Under the pieces are notes generated by a model. It was given only the letters and a program-made list of their open reading frames with translations. It had not been told where the DNA came from and searched no databases. The position numbers and the translations under genes are program-made. From NCBI GenBank assembly GCA_964515235.1, contig CAZEVO010000033.1, forward strand, positions 1-20,459: a stretch of 20,459 nucleotides of DNA, written 5' to 3'. This document shows, in pieces, positions 14,725-20,459 of the stretch; position 1 is the stretch's first letter, and the number at the start of each line of letters is the position of its first letter. The stretch is from OPU3-GD-OMZ sp964515235. GTDB taxonomy: Bacteria > Pseudomonadota > Gammaproteobacteria > Methylococcales > Methylomonadaceae.

Positions 14725-15689
14725 CTTCCAAAGCTCCTTTTCAAGCACCTTCAAGATCCACCCCAGACAGCCATCAACGCAATGACAGTAAACTATCTCG
14801 CATCCCAGTCAAAGTTGATAAAACAATCGAAACACTCCGAAAACCTGACTGGATTCGAGTCAAAATTCCAGTTGGAAATGAAGTTAATCAAATCAAAAAA
14901 GTTTTACGCGAAAAAAAACTACACAGCGTTTGTGAAGAAGCGGCCTGCCCTAACCTAGCAGAATGCTTCCAACACGGTACTGCTACCTTTATGATTATGG
15001 GTGATTTATGTACCCGTCGTTGTCCTTTTTGTGATGTTGCTCACGGCAAACCGTTACCGTTAGATCAAGGCGAACCTTTGCACCTTGCAGAATCTATTGA
15101 AGCGATGAAACTTAAATATGTTGTCATTACTTCTGTTGATCGTGATGATTTAAGAGACGGTGGCGCTTCTCATTTCGCCGCCTGTATTCAGGCTATTCGT
15201 GAAAAAATGCCAACGACAAAAATAGAAATTCTGGTGCCTGATTTTCGTGGCCGCATAGACCTTGCACTTGAAAAATTAGCAACCCAACCGTGTGATGTCT
15301 TTAACCATAATTTAGAAACTGTTCCTAGACTTTACAAACAATCTCGTCCCGGCGCTGACTATCACGGCTCGCTAAAACTCCTTCAATTACACCGCCAACA
15401 ACACCCGAACATTGTTACCAAATCTGGCATTATGCTGGGCCTTGGAGAAACAGCTGACGAAGTCCATCAAGTCATGAGAGACCTTCTAGAGCATGGCTGT
15501 TCCATGCTCACTTTAGGACAATACCTTCAACCCAGTCCCGATCACTTAGCGGTACAGCGTTATTATAAACCGGAAGAATTTGAACAATTTGGCCATTATG
15601 CCAGACAACTGGGTTTTACTCAGGTTGCCAGTGCGCCGCTAGTACGTTCTTCTTATCATGCTGACTTGCAAGCCAAAGACATAACTTAA
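14721..15689 (+). CDS. lipA: Lipoyl synthase (radical SAM)
   Basis: 322 residues. LipA inserts two sulfur atoms into protein-bound octanoyl groups. Both iron-sulfur sites are complete: the auxiliary cluster Cys71, Cys76 and Cys82 (CEEAACPNLAEC) and the radical-SAM triad Cys97, Cys101 and Cys104 (CTRRCPFC). The conserved C-terminal serine ligand to the auxiliary cluster is in RSSYH at 309-313. Other family segments are DRDDLRDGGASHF and FNHNLETVPRLY. The start ATG overlaps the lipB stop. The first 30 or so residues are polar and poorly conserved, which is usual. A hairpin terminator follows, marking this as the end of the block. Confidence 0.98.
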   Translation: MTSKAPFQAPSRSTPDSHQRNDSKLSRIPVKVDKTIETLRKPDWIRVKIPVGNEVNQIKKVLREKKLHSVCEEAACPNLAECFQHGTATFMIMGDLCTRRCPFCDVAHGKPLPLDQGEPLHLAESIEAMKLKYVVITSVDRDDLRDGGASHFAACIQAIREKMPTTKIEILVPDFRGRIDLALEKLATQPCDVFNHNLETVPRLYKQSRPGADYHGSLKLLQLHRQQHPNIVTKSGIMLGLGETADEVHQVMRDLLEHGCSMLTLGQYLQPSPDHLAVQRYYKPEEFEQFGHYARQLGFTQVASAPLVRSSYHADLQAKDIT

Positions 15690-15721
15690 ACGTTGACCTA
15701 TTCACCCTTAAGCTAAAAAAA

Positions 15722-15764
15722 AACCACTCAGGTCTTTTAATGACCCGAGTGGTTATAATTTTTA
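15722..15764. terminator. Bidirectional intrinsic terminator after lipA
   Basis: AACCACTCAGGTC (15722-15734) pairs with GACCCGAGTGGTT (15742-15754): a 13-base stem with one A/C mismatch and a 7-base loop. A T-rich run follows on the plus strand, and a run of A's precedes it, giving U's for the opposite strand. It sits between convergent lipA (+) and the small exported-protein gene (-), so it can stop both. Confidence 0.85.
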
Positions 15765-15778
15765 ATTATCTGTTTAAG

Positions 15779-16126
15779 TTATAACCAATTAAAGCCTGCT
15801 TTACCGGTTTCTATTGCGCCCCCTGGCGCCCCTGTTGCAAGTCCTACAGGTACAGCATAAGCCAGACTTGCCACACCAACAGGTAACACTAATAAAGGAT
15901 GGGATGCATATTCTTCATTAACTGACGACCAAGTACTCATCACACCTTGTACGCCTCCGCTTAAGGCTCCAACTACGCCGCCGACAACACCGCCGACCAG
16001 TTTGAAAGGTAATTTCACAACACCAACCGCGGTAGAAACCACACCGCCATGATCACTCGCCGTGGCCGTTCCCACGGGAACCATCATAGCCATCATTAAC
16101 AACAAAGCCGAAATTTGCTTTTTCAT
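15779..16126 (-). CDS. Small exported glycine-zipper protein, function unknown
   Basis: 115 residues from the ATG at 16126, chosen over an in-frame TTG at 16132 because AGGAG lies 6 bases before the ATG. A clear signal peptide (MKKQISALLLMMAMMVPVG) would be cleaved after TATA, near residue 23. The mature part has a glycine-zipper helix at about 29-62 with paired glycines at 45-46, 49-50 and 57-58 and single ones at 53 and 61. A polar stretch WSSVNEEYASHP follows, then a second hydrophobic, Gly/Pro-rich segment at about 78-104. There is no Cys and no lipobox. Such helices often pack in or on membranes. I do not recognise the family. It stands alone, convergent with lipA and separated from groEL by a terminator. 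Confidence 0.75.
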   Translation of the reverse strand: MKKQISALLLMMAMMVPVGTATASDHGGVVSTAVGVVKLPFKLVGGVVGGVVGALSGGVQGVMSTWSSVNEEYASHPLLVLPVGVASLAYAVPVGLATGAPGGAIETGKAGFNWL

Positions 16127-16422
16127 AAACAACTCCTATCCGTTAAACAACAATGTTCAGTTATACGTAAAGACTGCAGAAATAAATAAAAAAAATAAAC
16201 ACTCTATTTTTTTCTAGCTTTATCTATATAGCGTTTTTTATCCTAAATGTCCATAGCCATTCACTTAAACACCGCTTAACTCACCTTGTCAGAACCAAAA
16301 AAAAGCAGCGCTCGAAAATCATTTGACTTTCGCACACTGCTTTTTCAAAAGCACTTTTGAGCTTGGCTATTGATCAGTTTTTACTTTAACCAACAACGTC
16401 TGCTCAATTTAAGTACAGACAA
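16127..16422. other. AT-rich gap between the exported-protein gene and groEL
   Basis: About 300 bases without a gene. The half near 16127-16250 should hold the minus-strand promoter of the small exported protein. GTATAAC (minus strand, 16160-16166) is a possible -10, but no good -35 was found. The other half holds the groEL terminator at 16300-16345 and a short TCAAAA/TTTTGA inverted repeat at 16345-16360. Nothing else was seen. Confidence 0.6.
16300..16345 (-). terminator. Intrinsic terminator of groESL
   Basis: AAAAAGCAG (16300-16308) pairs with CTGCTTTTT (16337-16345), and CGAAA (16313-16317) pairs with TTTCG (16328-16332) across an internal bubble. Read on the minus strand, the GCAG/CTGC arms are followed by a run of eight T's, the expected end of the groES-groEL transcript 78 bases after the groEL stop. 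Confidence 0.75.
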
Positions 16423-18075
16423 TTACATCATACCGCCCATACCACCCATGCCACCCATGCCGCCCATATCAGGCATTGCAGGTGCTGGAGCGCTATCATC
16501 TGGTTGGTCTGCAACCATGACTTCAGTTGTGATCATTAGGCCTGCGATAGATGCTGCATTTTGCAGTGCTGAACGAGTCACTTTAGCCGGATCTAAAATA
16601 CCTAGAGCAACCATATCACCGTATTCACCAGAAGCGGCATTATAACCATAGTTACCTTCACCATTTCTGACATCGTTTAAAACTACTGAAGCTTCATCAC
16701 CAGCATTAGTAACAATCTGACGTAGTGGTTCTTCCATTGCACGGCGTAAAATAGCAACACCGACTGACTGATCATTATTACTAGATTCTAAACCCTCAAG
16801 GCTGCCGATGGCACGAACCAAGGCTGTACCACCACCCGGTACAACACCTTCTTCAACCGCGGCTCTTGTTGAATGTAAAGCATCTTCAACACGGGCTTTT
16901 TTCTCTTTCATTTCCATTTCAGTCGCAGCACCGACTTTAATGACCGCAACACCGCCGGCTAATTTAGCCAAACGCTCTTGTAGTTTTTCTTTATCATAGT
17001 CTGAAGTTGCATCTTCTGCTTGTGCACGAATTTGCGCCACACGACCAGTAATTTGATCCTCAGCACCAGCACCATCAATCACAGTGGTATTATCTTTAGT
17101 GATTTGTACTTTTTTAGCGGTACCTAGTTGATCAAGTTCTACTTTTTCTAGAGATAAGCCGACTTCTTCAGAAATCACCACACCACCAGTTAAAATAGCA
17201 ATATCTTCCAACATCGCTTTACGACGATCGCCAAAACCCGGTGCTTTAACAGCCGCAACCTTAACGATACCACGCATGTTATTAACTACTAATGTTGCTA
17301 GAGCTTCGCCTTCAACATCTTCAGCAATAATTAATAGCGGACGGCTAGCTTTAGCCACATTCTCAAGAATCGGTAATAAATCTCTGATATTAGAAATTTT
17401 CTTATCGAAAATCAAAATGAATGGGTTATCTAACTCAACACTCATGCTGTCTTGGTTGTTAATGAAATAAGGAGACAAGTAGCCTCGGTCAAACTGCATG
17501 CCCTCAACCACATCCAATTCATTATCCAGACCACTGCCTTCTTCAACTGTAATCACACCTTCTTTACCGACTTTTTCCATTGCATCAGCAATAATCTGAC
17601 CCACTGAAGTATCTGAATTTGCAGAAATAGTGCCTACTTGAGCGATGGCATTACCATCTGTACACGGTACGGCTAAATCTTTAATTGAGCTAACGGCTAC
17701 GCTAACAGCCTGATCAATACCACGTTTTAAATCCATTGGGTTCATGCCGGCTGCCACAGCTTTCAAGCCTTCATTAACAATAGCTTGTGCTAACACAGTC
17801 GCGGTAGTCGTACCGTCACCTGCCGCATCTGAAGTATGAGATGCGACTTCTTTAACCATTTGCGCACCCATATTTTCGAATTTATCTTGTAATTCGATTT
17901 CCTTTGCAACCGATACACCATCTTTAGTGATCGTTGGTGCGCCAAAGCTCTTGTCGAGTACGGCATTTCGGCCTTTTGGACCCAAGGTTACTTTTACTGC
18001 ATTTGCCAAAATATTGACACCTGCAGCGATTTGAGTACGGGCGTCATCGCCAAAAATTACGTCTTTTGCTGCCAT
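16423..18075 (-). CDS. groL: Chaperonin GroEL (60 kDa subunit)
   Basis: 550 residues, normal for GroEL (also written groEL). Fourteen subunits form the double-ring folding chamber that works with GroES and ATP. Visible features: ATP-site VTLGPKGRN near 29-37 and DAAGDGTTTATVLAQ with catalytic Asp87, the apical domain in the middle third, the GVVPGGGTALVRA segment near 410, and a C-terminal Gly-Gly-Met repeat tail ending GGMGGMGGMGGMM. AGGA lies 6 bases before the ATG. It is second in the groES-groEL operon, 59 bases after groES, and followed by a terminator. Regulation is by the CIRCE site upstream of groES. Confidence 0.99.
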   Translation of the reverse strand: MAAKDVIFGDDARTQIAAGVNILANAVKVTLGPKGRNAVLDKSFGAPTITKDGVSVAKEIELQDKFENMGAQMVKEVASHTSDAAGDGTTTATVLAQAIVNEGLKAVAAGMNPMDLKRGIDQAVSVAVSSIKDLAVPCTDGNAIAQVGTISANSDTSVGQIIADAMEKVGKEGVITVEEGSGLDNELDVVEGMQFDRGYLSPYFINNQDSMSVELDNPFILIFDKKISNIRDLLPILENVAKASRPLLIIAEDVEGEALATLVVNNMRGIVKVAAVKAPGFGDRRKAMLEDIAILTGGVVISEEVGLSLEKVELDQLGTAKKVQITKDNTTVIDGAGAEDQITGRVAQIRAQAEDATSDYDKEKLQERLAKLAGGVAVIKVGAATEMEMKEKKARVEDALHSTRAAVEEGVVPGGGTALVRAIGSLEGLESSNNDQSVGVAILRRAMEEPLRQIVTNAGDEASVVLNDVRNGEGNYGYNAASGEYGDMVALGILDPAKVTRSALQNAASIAGLMITTEVMVADQPDDSAPAPAMPDMGGMGGMGGMGGMM

Positions 18076-18134
18076 TTTATATCCTATAAACGATTAATTA
18101 ATGTTCTTAATATGAGTTTGGTTAAGCGTGATAC

Positions 18135-18422
18135 TTAATCTAAAACACCCATAATGTCTTCTTCACGCATAACGATCAGGTCGTCGCCATCAACTTTGAC
18201 TTCATTGCCTGAATATTTTCCAAACAACACTTTATCGCCAACGTTTACATCAAGTGCACGGACCTCGCCATTATCAAGAACTTTACCATTGCCTACAGCC
18301 AACACAGTTCCTTCACTAGGCTTTTCTGCTGCTGAACCCGGAAGCACAATGCCGCCTGCTGAGGTTGTTTCTTCTTCAACACGTTTGACGATTACTCGGT
18401 CGTGTAACGGACGTATTCCCAT
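18135..18422 (-). CDS. groS: Co-chaperonin GroES (10 kDa subunit)
   Basis: 95 residues from the ATG at 18422 (also written groES). Seven subunits form the lid of the GroEL chamber. The sequence opens MGIRPLHDRVIVKR. The mobile loop lies at about 16-34, with the GroEL-contacting Ile-Val-Leu at 25-27, followed by VGDKVLFGKYSGNEVKVDGDDLIVMREEDIMGV, the usual second half. A TTG just upstream is in frame but was rejected: AGGAG sits 6 bases before the ATG, and the family starts Met-x-Ile-Arg-Pro. It is the first gene of the operon. Confidence 0.99.
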   Translation of the reverse strand: MGIRPLHDRVIVKRVEEETTSAGGIVLPGSAAEKPSEGTVLAVGNGKVLDNGEVRALDVNVGDKVLFGKYSGNEVKVDGDDLIVMREEDIMGVLD

Positions 18423-18478
18423 CAACTTCTCCTAATTAAAAAAATTAAACAAAAACTTAAACTTGAGCACCAACACTA

Positions 18479-18505
18479 TTAGCACTCGGTACTTATGAGT
18501 GCTAA
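18479..18505 (-). promoter_or_regulatory. CIRCE operator (HrcA-binding site)
   Basis: TTAGCACTC (18479-18487), nine bases, then GAGTGCTAA (18497-18505): both arms match the CIRCE consensus exactly. HrcA binds CIRCE and represses chaperone genes until heat shock. It lies 57 bases before the groES start and overlaps the -10 and start region of the groESL promoter, the usual repressing position. Confidence 0.96.
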
Positions 18506-18532
18506 TAATAACTATCTTTTGCAGTCTGTCAA
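18505..18532 (-). promoter_or_regulatory. Sigma-70 type promoter of groESL
   Basis: On the minus strand a perfect TTGACA (18527-18532) and TATTAT (18505-18510) are separated by 16 bases. The -10 box touches the CIRCE operator. No sigma-32 consensus (CTTGAA with CCCCATNT) was seen, so control appears to be vegetative transcription held down by HrcA. Confidence 0.75.
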
Positions 18533-18578
18533 GTATTTTGGCATTATTTGATCACTCTCTTTAGCCTCTTAATCAACC

Positions 18579-19319
18579 ATGAATGACCAGCAATTATTAC
18601 GTTACAGCCGCCAAATCATGTTGCCGCAAATCGATATTACCGGCCAGCAACGCATTTTAAATAGCCGCATCCTCACCATTGGTGCAGGGGGGTTAGGTTG
18701 CCCTGCCACCCTTTATCTGGCTGCCGCCGGTGTTGGTCAAATCACCCTTTACGATGATGATGTGGTTGATCTCTCTAATCTTCAACGCCAAATTACTCAT
18801 CACACTCAAGATATTGGGACAGATAAAGTCTTTTCAAGTGCGCAAACACTAAAAAGTTTAAACCCTGAAACACAGGTGATTGCAAAAAATGAACGACTGG
18901 AAGGAGAACAATTATTAAAAGCAGTCAGCGAAGCCGATCTCGTACTCGATTGCAGCGATAACTTTAAGACCCGCTTTGCCATTAATAAGGCCTGTGTTAA
19001 GCACCACCGGCCATTGATCTCCGGTGCCGCTATTCGTTTTGAAGGACAACTCTCCGTTTTTACCCCGGGACAATCAGAAAGCCCCTGTTATAACTGCCTG
19101 TATCAGGAATCTGACGATGAACAAGAAAGTTGCGCCACGCATGGGGTAATCTCTCCGATTACCGGCATTATCGGGTCTATGCAGGCATTAGAGGCCCTTA
19201 AAATCATTGCCGGAGTCGGTCAAACGGTGACCGGCCGGCTATTATTACTTGACGGCTTAACGATGGAGTGGAATAGCCTGACCTTAAAGAAAAACCCGCT
19301 TTGCCCAACCTGTGGTTAG
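18579..19319 (+). CDS. moeB: MoeB/ThiF-family E1-like adenylyltransferase
   Basis: 246 residues, against 249 for E. coli MoeB. The enzyme adenylates the C-terminal Gly-Gly of a ubiquitin-like sulfur carrier (MoaD for molybdopterin, ThiS for thiamin thiazole). Visible: a LLRYSRQIMLP start, the ATP loop GAGGLGCPA from 36, DLSNLQRQ near 64-71, and Asp124/Asp127 in LDCSDNF. The zinc pairs are Cys170/Cys173 (CYNC) and Cys242/Cys245 (CPTC at the very end). Cys185 in ESCATHGV matches the conserved Cys of MoeB and ThiF. There is no C-terminal rhodanese domain. MoeB and ThiF cannot be told apart from sequence alone, and no partner carrier gene is adjacent. It diverges from groES, has no Shine-Dalgarno sequence, and converges on a small membrane-protein gene. 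Confidence 0.85.
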   Translation: MNDQQLLRYSRQIMLPQIDITGQQRILNSRILTIGAGGLGCPATLYLAAAGVGQITLYDDDVVDLSNLQRQITHHTQDIGTDKVFSSAQTLKSLNPETQVIAKNERLEGEQLLKAVSEADLVLDCSDNFKTRFAINKACVKHHRPLISGAAIRFEGQLSVFTPGQSESPCYNCLYQESDDEQESCATHGVISPITGIIGSMQALEALKIIAGVGQTVTGRLLLLDGLTMEWNSLTLKKNPLCPTCG

Positions 19320-19362
19320 CATGAACCGCTCAGGACTGGGAAATGACAAACCAAGAACCGGA

Positions 19363-19572
19363 TTAATCGTTTTTCTTCTGCGCTAACCATTTTTGTAAAA
19401 AAGGGTCAAACTTAGCCAAGATCGGTCCCATACCATGACTCGCAGTATGAGCCTCGCCAAAAGGTTGTTTGGGATCTTTATCAAAAACAAAGATAAAAAA
19501 ACCAAATGGAATACAAATCAATAAAGCCACTAGAAACATCGCTATCGTTACAAAAACTATCTCACCAAACAT
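19363..19572 (-). CDS. Small single-span membrane protein, function unknown
   Basis: 69 residues from the ATG at 19572; two TTG codons directly upstream are in frame, but GGAG sits 7 bases before the ATG. One strong membrane helix at about 4-30 (IVFVTIAMFLVALLIC then IPFGFFIFVF) is followed by a polar tail of about 39 residues. The tail has DKDPKQPFGEAHTASHGMGP and a basic end (KWLAQKKND). There is no signal peptidase site and no known catalytic motif. I do not recognise a family. It is transcribed away from pqqA, sharing the 264-base gap, and converges on moeB. The good ribosome site and clean topology support a real gene. Confidence 0.65.
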   Translation of the reverse strand: MFGEIVFVTIAMFLVALLICIPFGFFIFVFDKDPKQPFGEAHTASHGMGPILAKFDPFLQKWLAQKKND

Positions 19573-19748
19573 CAACAAACTCCAAAAATTAATTCAGGCG
19601 CCAATATAACGTGACTGTCTATACGAATTCAAGTTTAATACCTTAAAAACAAGCAATTACTGCTCCAAAACGTCACTGCATCACCCATTCCTATCGCACC
19701 TACAACTGACATTCCTGTTAAGATCTTCAGTAATCACCTGAATCGATA

Positions 19749-19777
19749 TTGCGTTATCAATTTGTTCATCGTATACT
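19749..19777 (+). promoter_or_regulatory. Candidate pqqA promoter
   Basis: TTGCGT (19749-19754) and TATACT (19772-19777) with a 17-base spacer. The -10 matches the sigma-70 consensus at 5 of 6 positions; the -35 only at 3 of 6. This would start an mRNA near 19784 with a leader of about 53 bases. The rest of the 264-base gap holds no other gene that I could see. Confidence 0.5.
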
Positions 19778-19783
19778 CACTAA

Positions 19784-19803
19784 TAGCTTTCTTGATCAAG
19801 CTA
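19784..19803 (+). repeat. Leader hairpin at the predicted 5' end of pqqA mRNA
   Basis: TAGCTT (19784-19789) pairs with AAGCTA (19798-19803) around an 8-base loop. An overlapping perfect palindrome CTTGATCAAG lies at 19791-19800. It begins where the predicted transcript begins, so it could be a 5' stabilising hairpin or a binding site for a dimeric regulator. Confidence 0.35.
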
Positions 19804-19836
19804 GCTTAAATAATAAAAATTTTGGAGGTATATACC

Positions 19837-19911
19837 ATGAAATGGGAAACACCAAGCTACACAGATCTTCGTTTTGGTTTCGAAGTTACTATGTATATCA
19901 ACAACCGTTAA
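19837..19911 (+). CDS. pqqA: PQQ precursor peptide PqqA
   Basis: A 24-residue peptide, the usual size, supplying the Glu and Tyr from which pyrroloquinoline quinone is built. The conserved Glu16-Val-Thr-Met-Tyr20 (E-x-x-x-Y) is the pair joined by PqqE with PqqD as chaperone; the LRFGFEVT context and the Asn-Arg end are typical of PqqA. A strong GGAGG at 19824-19828 lies 8 bases before the ATG, fitting high expression of a consumed substrate peptide. It has its own promoter candidate and is followed after 18 bases by a strong hairpin terminator, with pqqB beyond it. PQQ serves periplasmic dehydrogenases such as methanol or glucose dehydrogenase. Confidence 0.96.
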   Translation: MKWETPSYTDLRFGFEVTMYINNR

Positions 19912-19929
19912 TCGATTAGCGGCTTGTTT

Positions 19930-19958
19930 AAAAAGGGGCTCCATGAGCCCCTTTTTTT
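19930..19958 (+). terminator. Strong intrinsic terminator between pqqA and pqqB
   Basis: AAAAAGGGGCTC (19930-19941) and GAGCCCCTTTTT (19945-19956) form a perfect 12-base stem with a 3-base loop, followed by T's to 19958. It lies between two genes of one pathway, so it probably lets only some transcripts read into pqqB, giving excess pqqA mRNA. Confidence 0.93.
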
Positions 19959-19993
19959 ATTGCTCTCTTTATTCTTTAACTTACCCCGAGTAT

Positions 19994-20010
19994 CATTCAG
20001 CCTCTGAATG
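19994..20010 (+). repeat. Second hairpin between the pqqA terminator and pqqB
   Basis: CATTCAG (19994-20000), loop CCT, CTGAATG (20004-20010): a perfect 7-base stem 33 bases before the pqqB start. It has no T-run. It could protect the 5' end of a processed pqqB mRNA or be a protein site. Confidence 0.35.
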
Positions 20011-20042
20011 GATTGTTATCGCTTTACTTTAGGATCTAACAT

Positions 20043-20459
20043 ATGAAAATAAGAGTATTAGGCTCTGGCGCTGGTGGCGGTTTCCCCCAATGGAACTGCA
20101 ACTGTGACAATTGTCGCCGCCTACGGCACCATGAAATTAACGCTAAAGCCCGGACCCAATCGTCAATCGCGGTCAGTACCGACAATACCAATTGGTTGCT
20201 AATCAACGCCTCTCCGGATATTCGCGCGCAACTGGAAGCCTTCCCAGCAATACAACCTAAACAAGGCATTCGAGACACCGGCATTAAAGCGGTGATGCTC
20301 ATGGACAGTCAGATTGACCACACCACCGGTCTACTTATCTTACGCGAAGGTGAACCCCTTGATATTTACTGCAGTGAAATGGTCCAACAAGACCTGACCA
20401 CCGGCTTTCCGTTATTCAACATGCTGGCTGATTACTGTACGGTGAATCATCATCCGATT
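20043..20459 (+). CDS. pqqB: PQQ biosynthesis protein PqqB, N-terminal part
   Basis: The first 139 codons of a gene running off the right edge; the family is about 300 residues. PqqB has a metallo-beta-lactamase fold and is thought to oxidise the Tyr-derived ring of the processed PqqA intermediate. The start MKIRVLGSGAGGGFPQWNC is highly characteristic, with the cysteine cluster Cys19, Cys21 and Cys24 (CNCDNC) of the structural zinc site. Next come QSSIAVS, LLINASPDIR and the DSQIDHTTGLLILREG segment, where PqqB has its own version of the lactamase metal-binding region. AGGA lies 8 bases before the ATG. It is downstream of pqqA past a strong terminator; pqqC, pqqD and pqqE would be expected beyond the window. 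Confidence 0.96.
   Translation, partial: MKIRVLGSGAGGGFPQWNCNCDNCRRLRHHEINAKARTQSSIAVSTDNTNWLLINASPDIRAQLEAFPAIQPKQGIRDTGIKAVMLMDSQIDHTTGLLILREGEPLDIYCSEMVQQDLTTGFPLFNMLADYCTVNHHPI

Noticed and set aside
16345..16360. TCAAAA/TTTTGA inverted repeat as a second groEL terminator
   Set aside because: Only six A-T-rich pairs with a 4-base loop; the larger hairpin at 16300-16345 explains termination better.
16433..16465. Short tandem repeat at the groEL 3' end as a possible CRISPR-like or mobile repeat
   Set aside because: These are the codons of the C-terminal Gly-Gly-Met repeats normal in GroEL.
16370..16645. Plus-strand open frame with a Pro-Pro-Met-Pro repeat
   Set aside because: It is the antisense reading of the GroEL Gly-Gly-Met tail; the repeat is explained by that.
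18154..18435. Plus-strand open frame of 93 codons opposite groES
   Set aside because: Complete antisense shadow of groES, Ser/Thr-rich and with no ribosome site.
20036..20302. Minus-strand open frame of 88 codons opposite pqqB
   Set aside because: Antisense to highly conserved PqqB codons; no ribosome site and no family features.

Overview
The window reads as a chromosomal housekeeping segment of an AT-leaning gammaproteobacterium that makes the cofactor PQQ. Three things point there. A gatCAB cluster lies back to back with mreBCD. The order mreB-mreC-mreD-mrdA-rodA-mltB-rlpA-dacA-(dat)-ybeD-lipB-lipA is the one I recall from Pseudomonas-type genomes. The window ends in pqqA-pqqB. A methylotroph of the Methylophaga kind would fit, but the genus is inference. 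No mobile element, CRISPR array, rRNA or tRNA was seen.

Bases 1-718 (+) hold the C-terminal end of prmC and a small JAMM/MPN (M67) metallopeptidase. Bases 741-4007 (-) hold gatC-gatA-gatB, the tRNA-dependent amidotransferase. Bases 4123-15689 (+) are an almost gapless block for cell shape and wall synthesis followed by lipoate synthesis. MreBCD, PBP2 and RodA form the elongasome. A LysM-bearing MltB-type transglycosylase, RlpA and DacA process peptidoglycan. A D-amino-acid transaminase, YbeD, LipB and LipA follow. A hairpin terminator closes the block. Many junctions overlap by 4-14 bases. From mreD to lipA essentially no gene has a Shine-Dalgarno sequence, while flanking genes on both strands have good ones.

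Bases 15779-19572 hold a small exported glycine-zipper protein (-), groES-groEL (-) under a perfect CIRCE operator, a MoeB/ThiF-type E1 enzyme (+) and a 69-residue membrane protein (-). From 19749 to the end is the start of a pqq operon: a promoter, the 24-residue precursor peptide PqqA, a strong hairpin terminator, and the first 139 codons of pqqB.

I did not find a convincing new biological system. The points most worth a second look are an apparent AUA start codon for mreC, the SD-less block, the pqqA/pqqB attenuator-like arrangement, the JAMM and E1-like genes lying apart in one window, and two unrecognised small membrane/exported proteins. Several starts were moved from the longest open frame to the start that has an SD or matches the family N-terminus; the reason is given in each entry.
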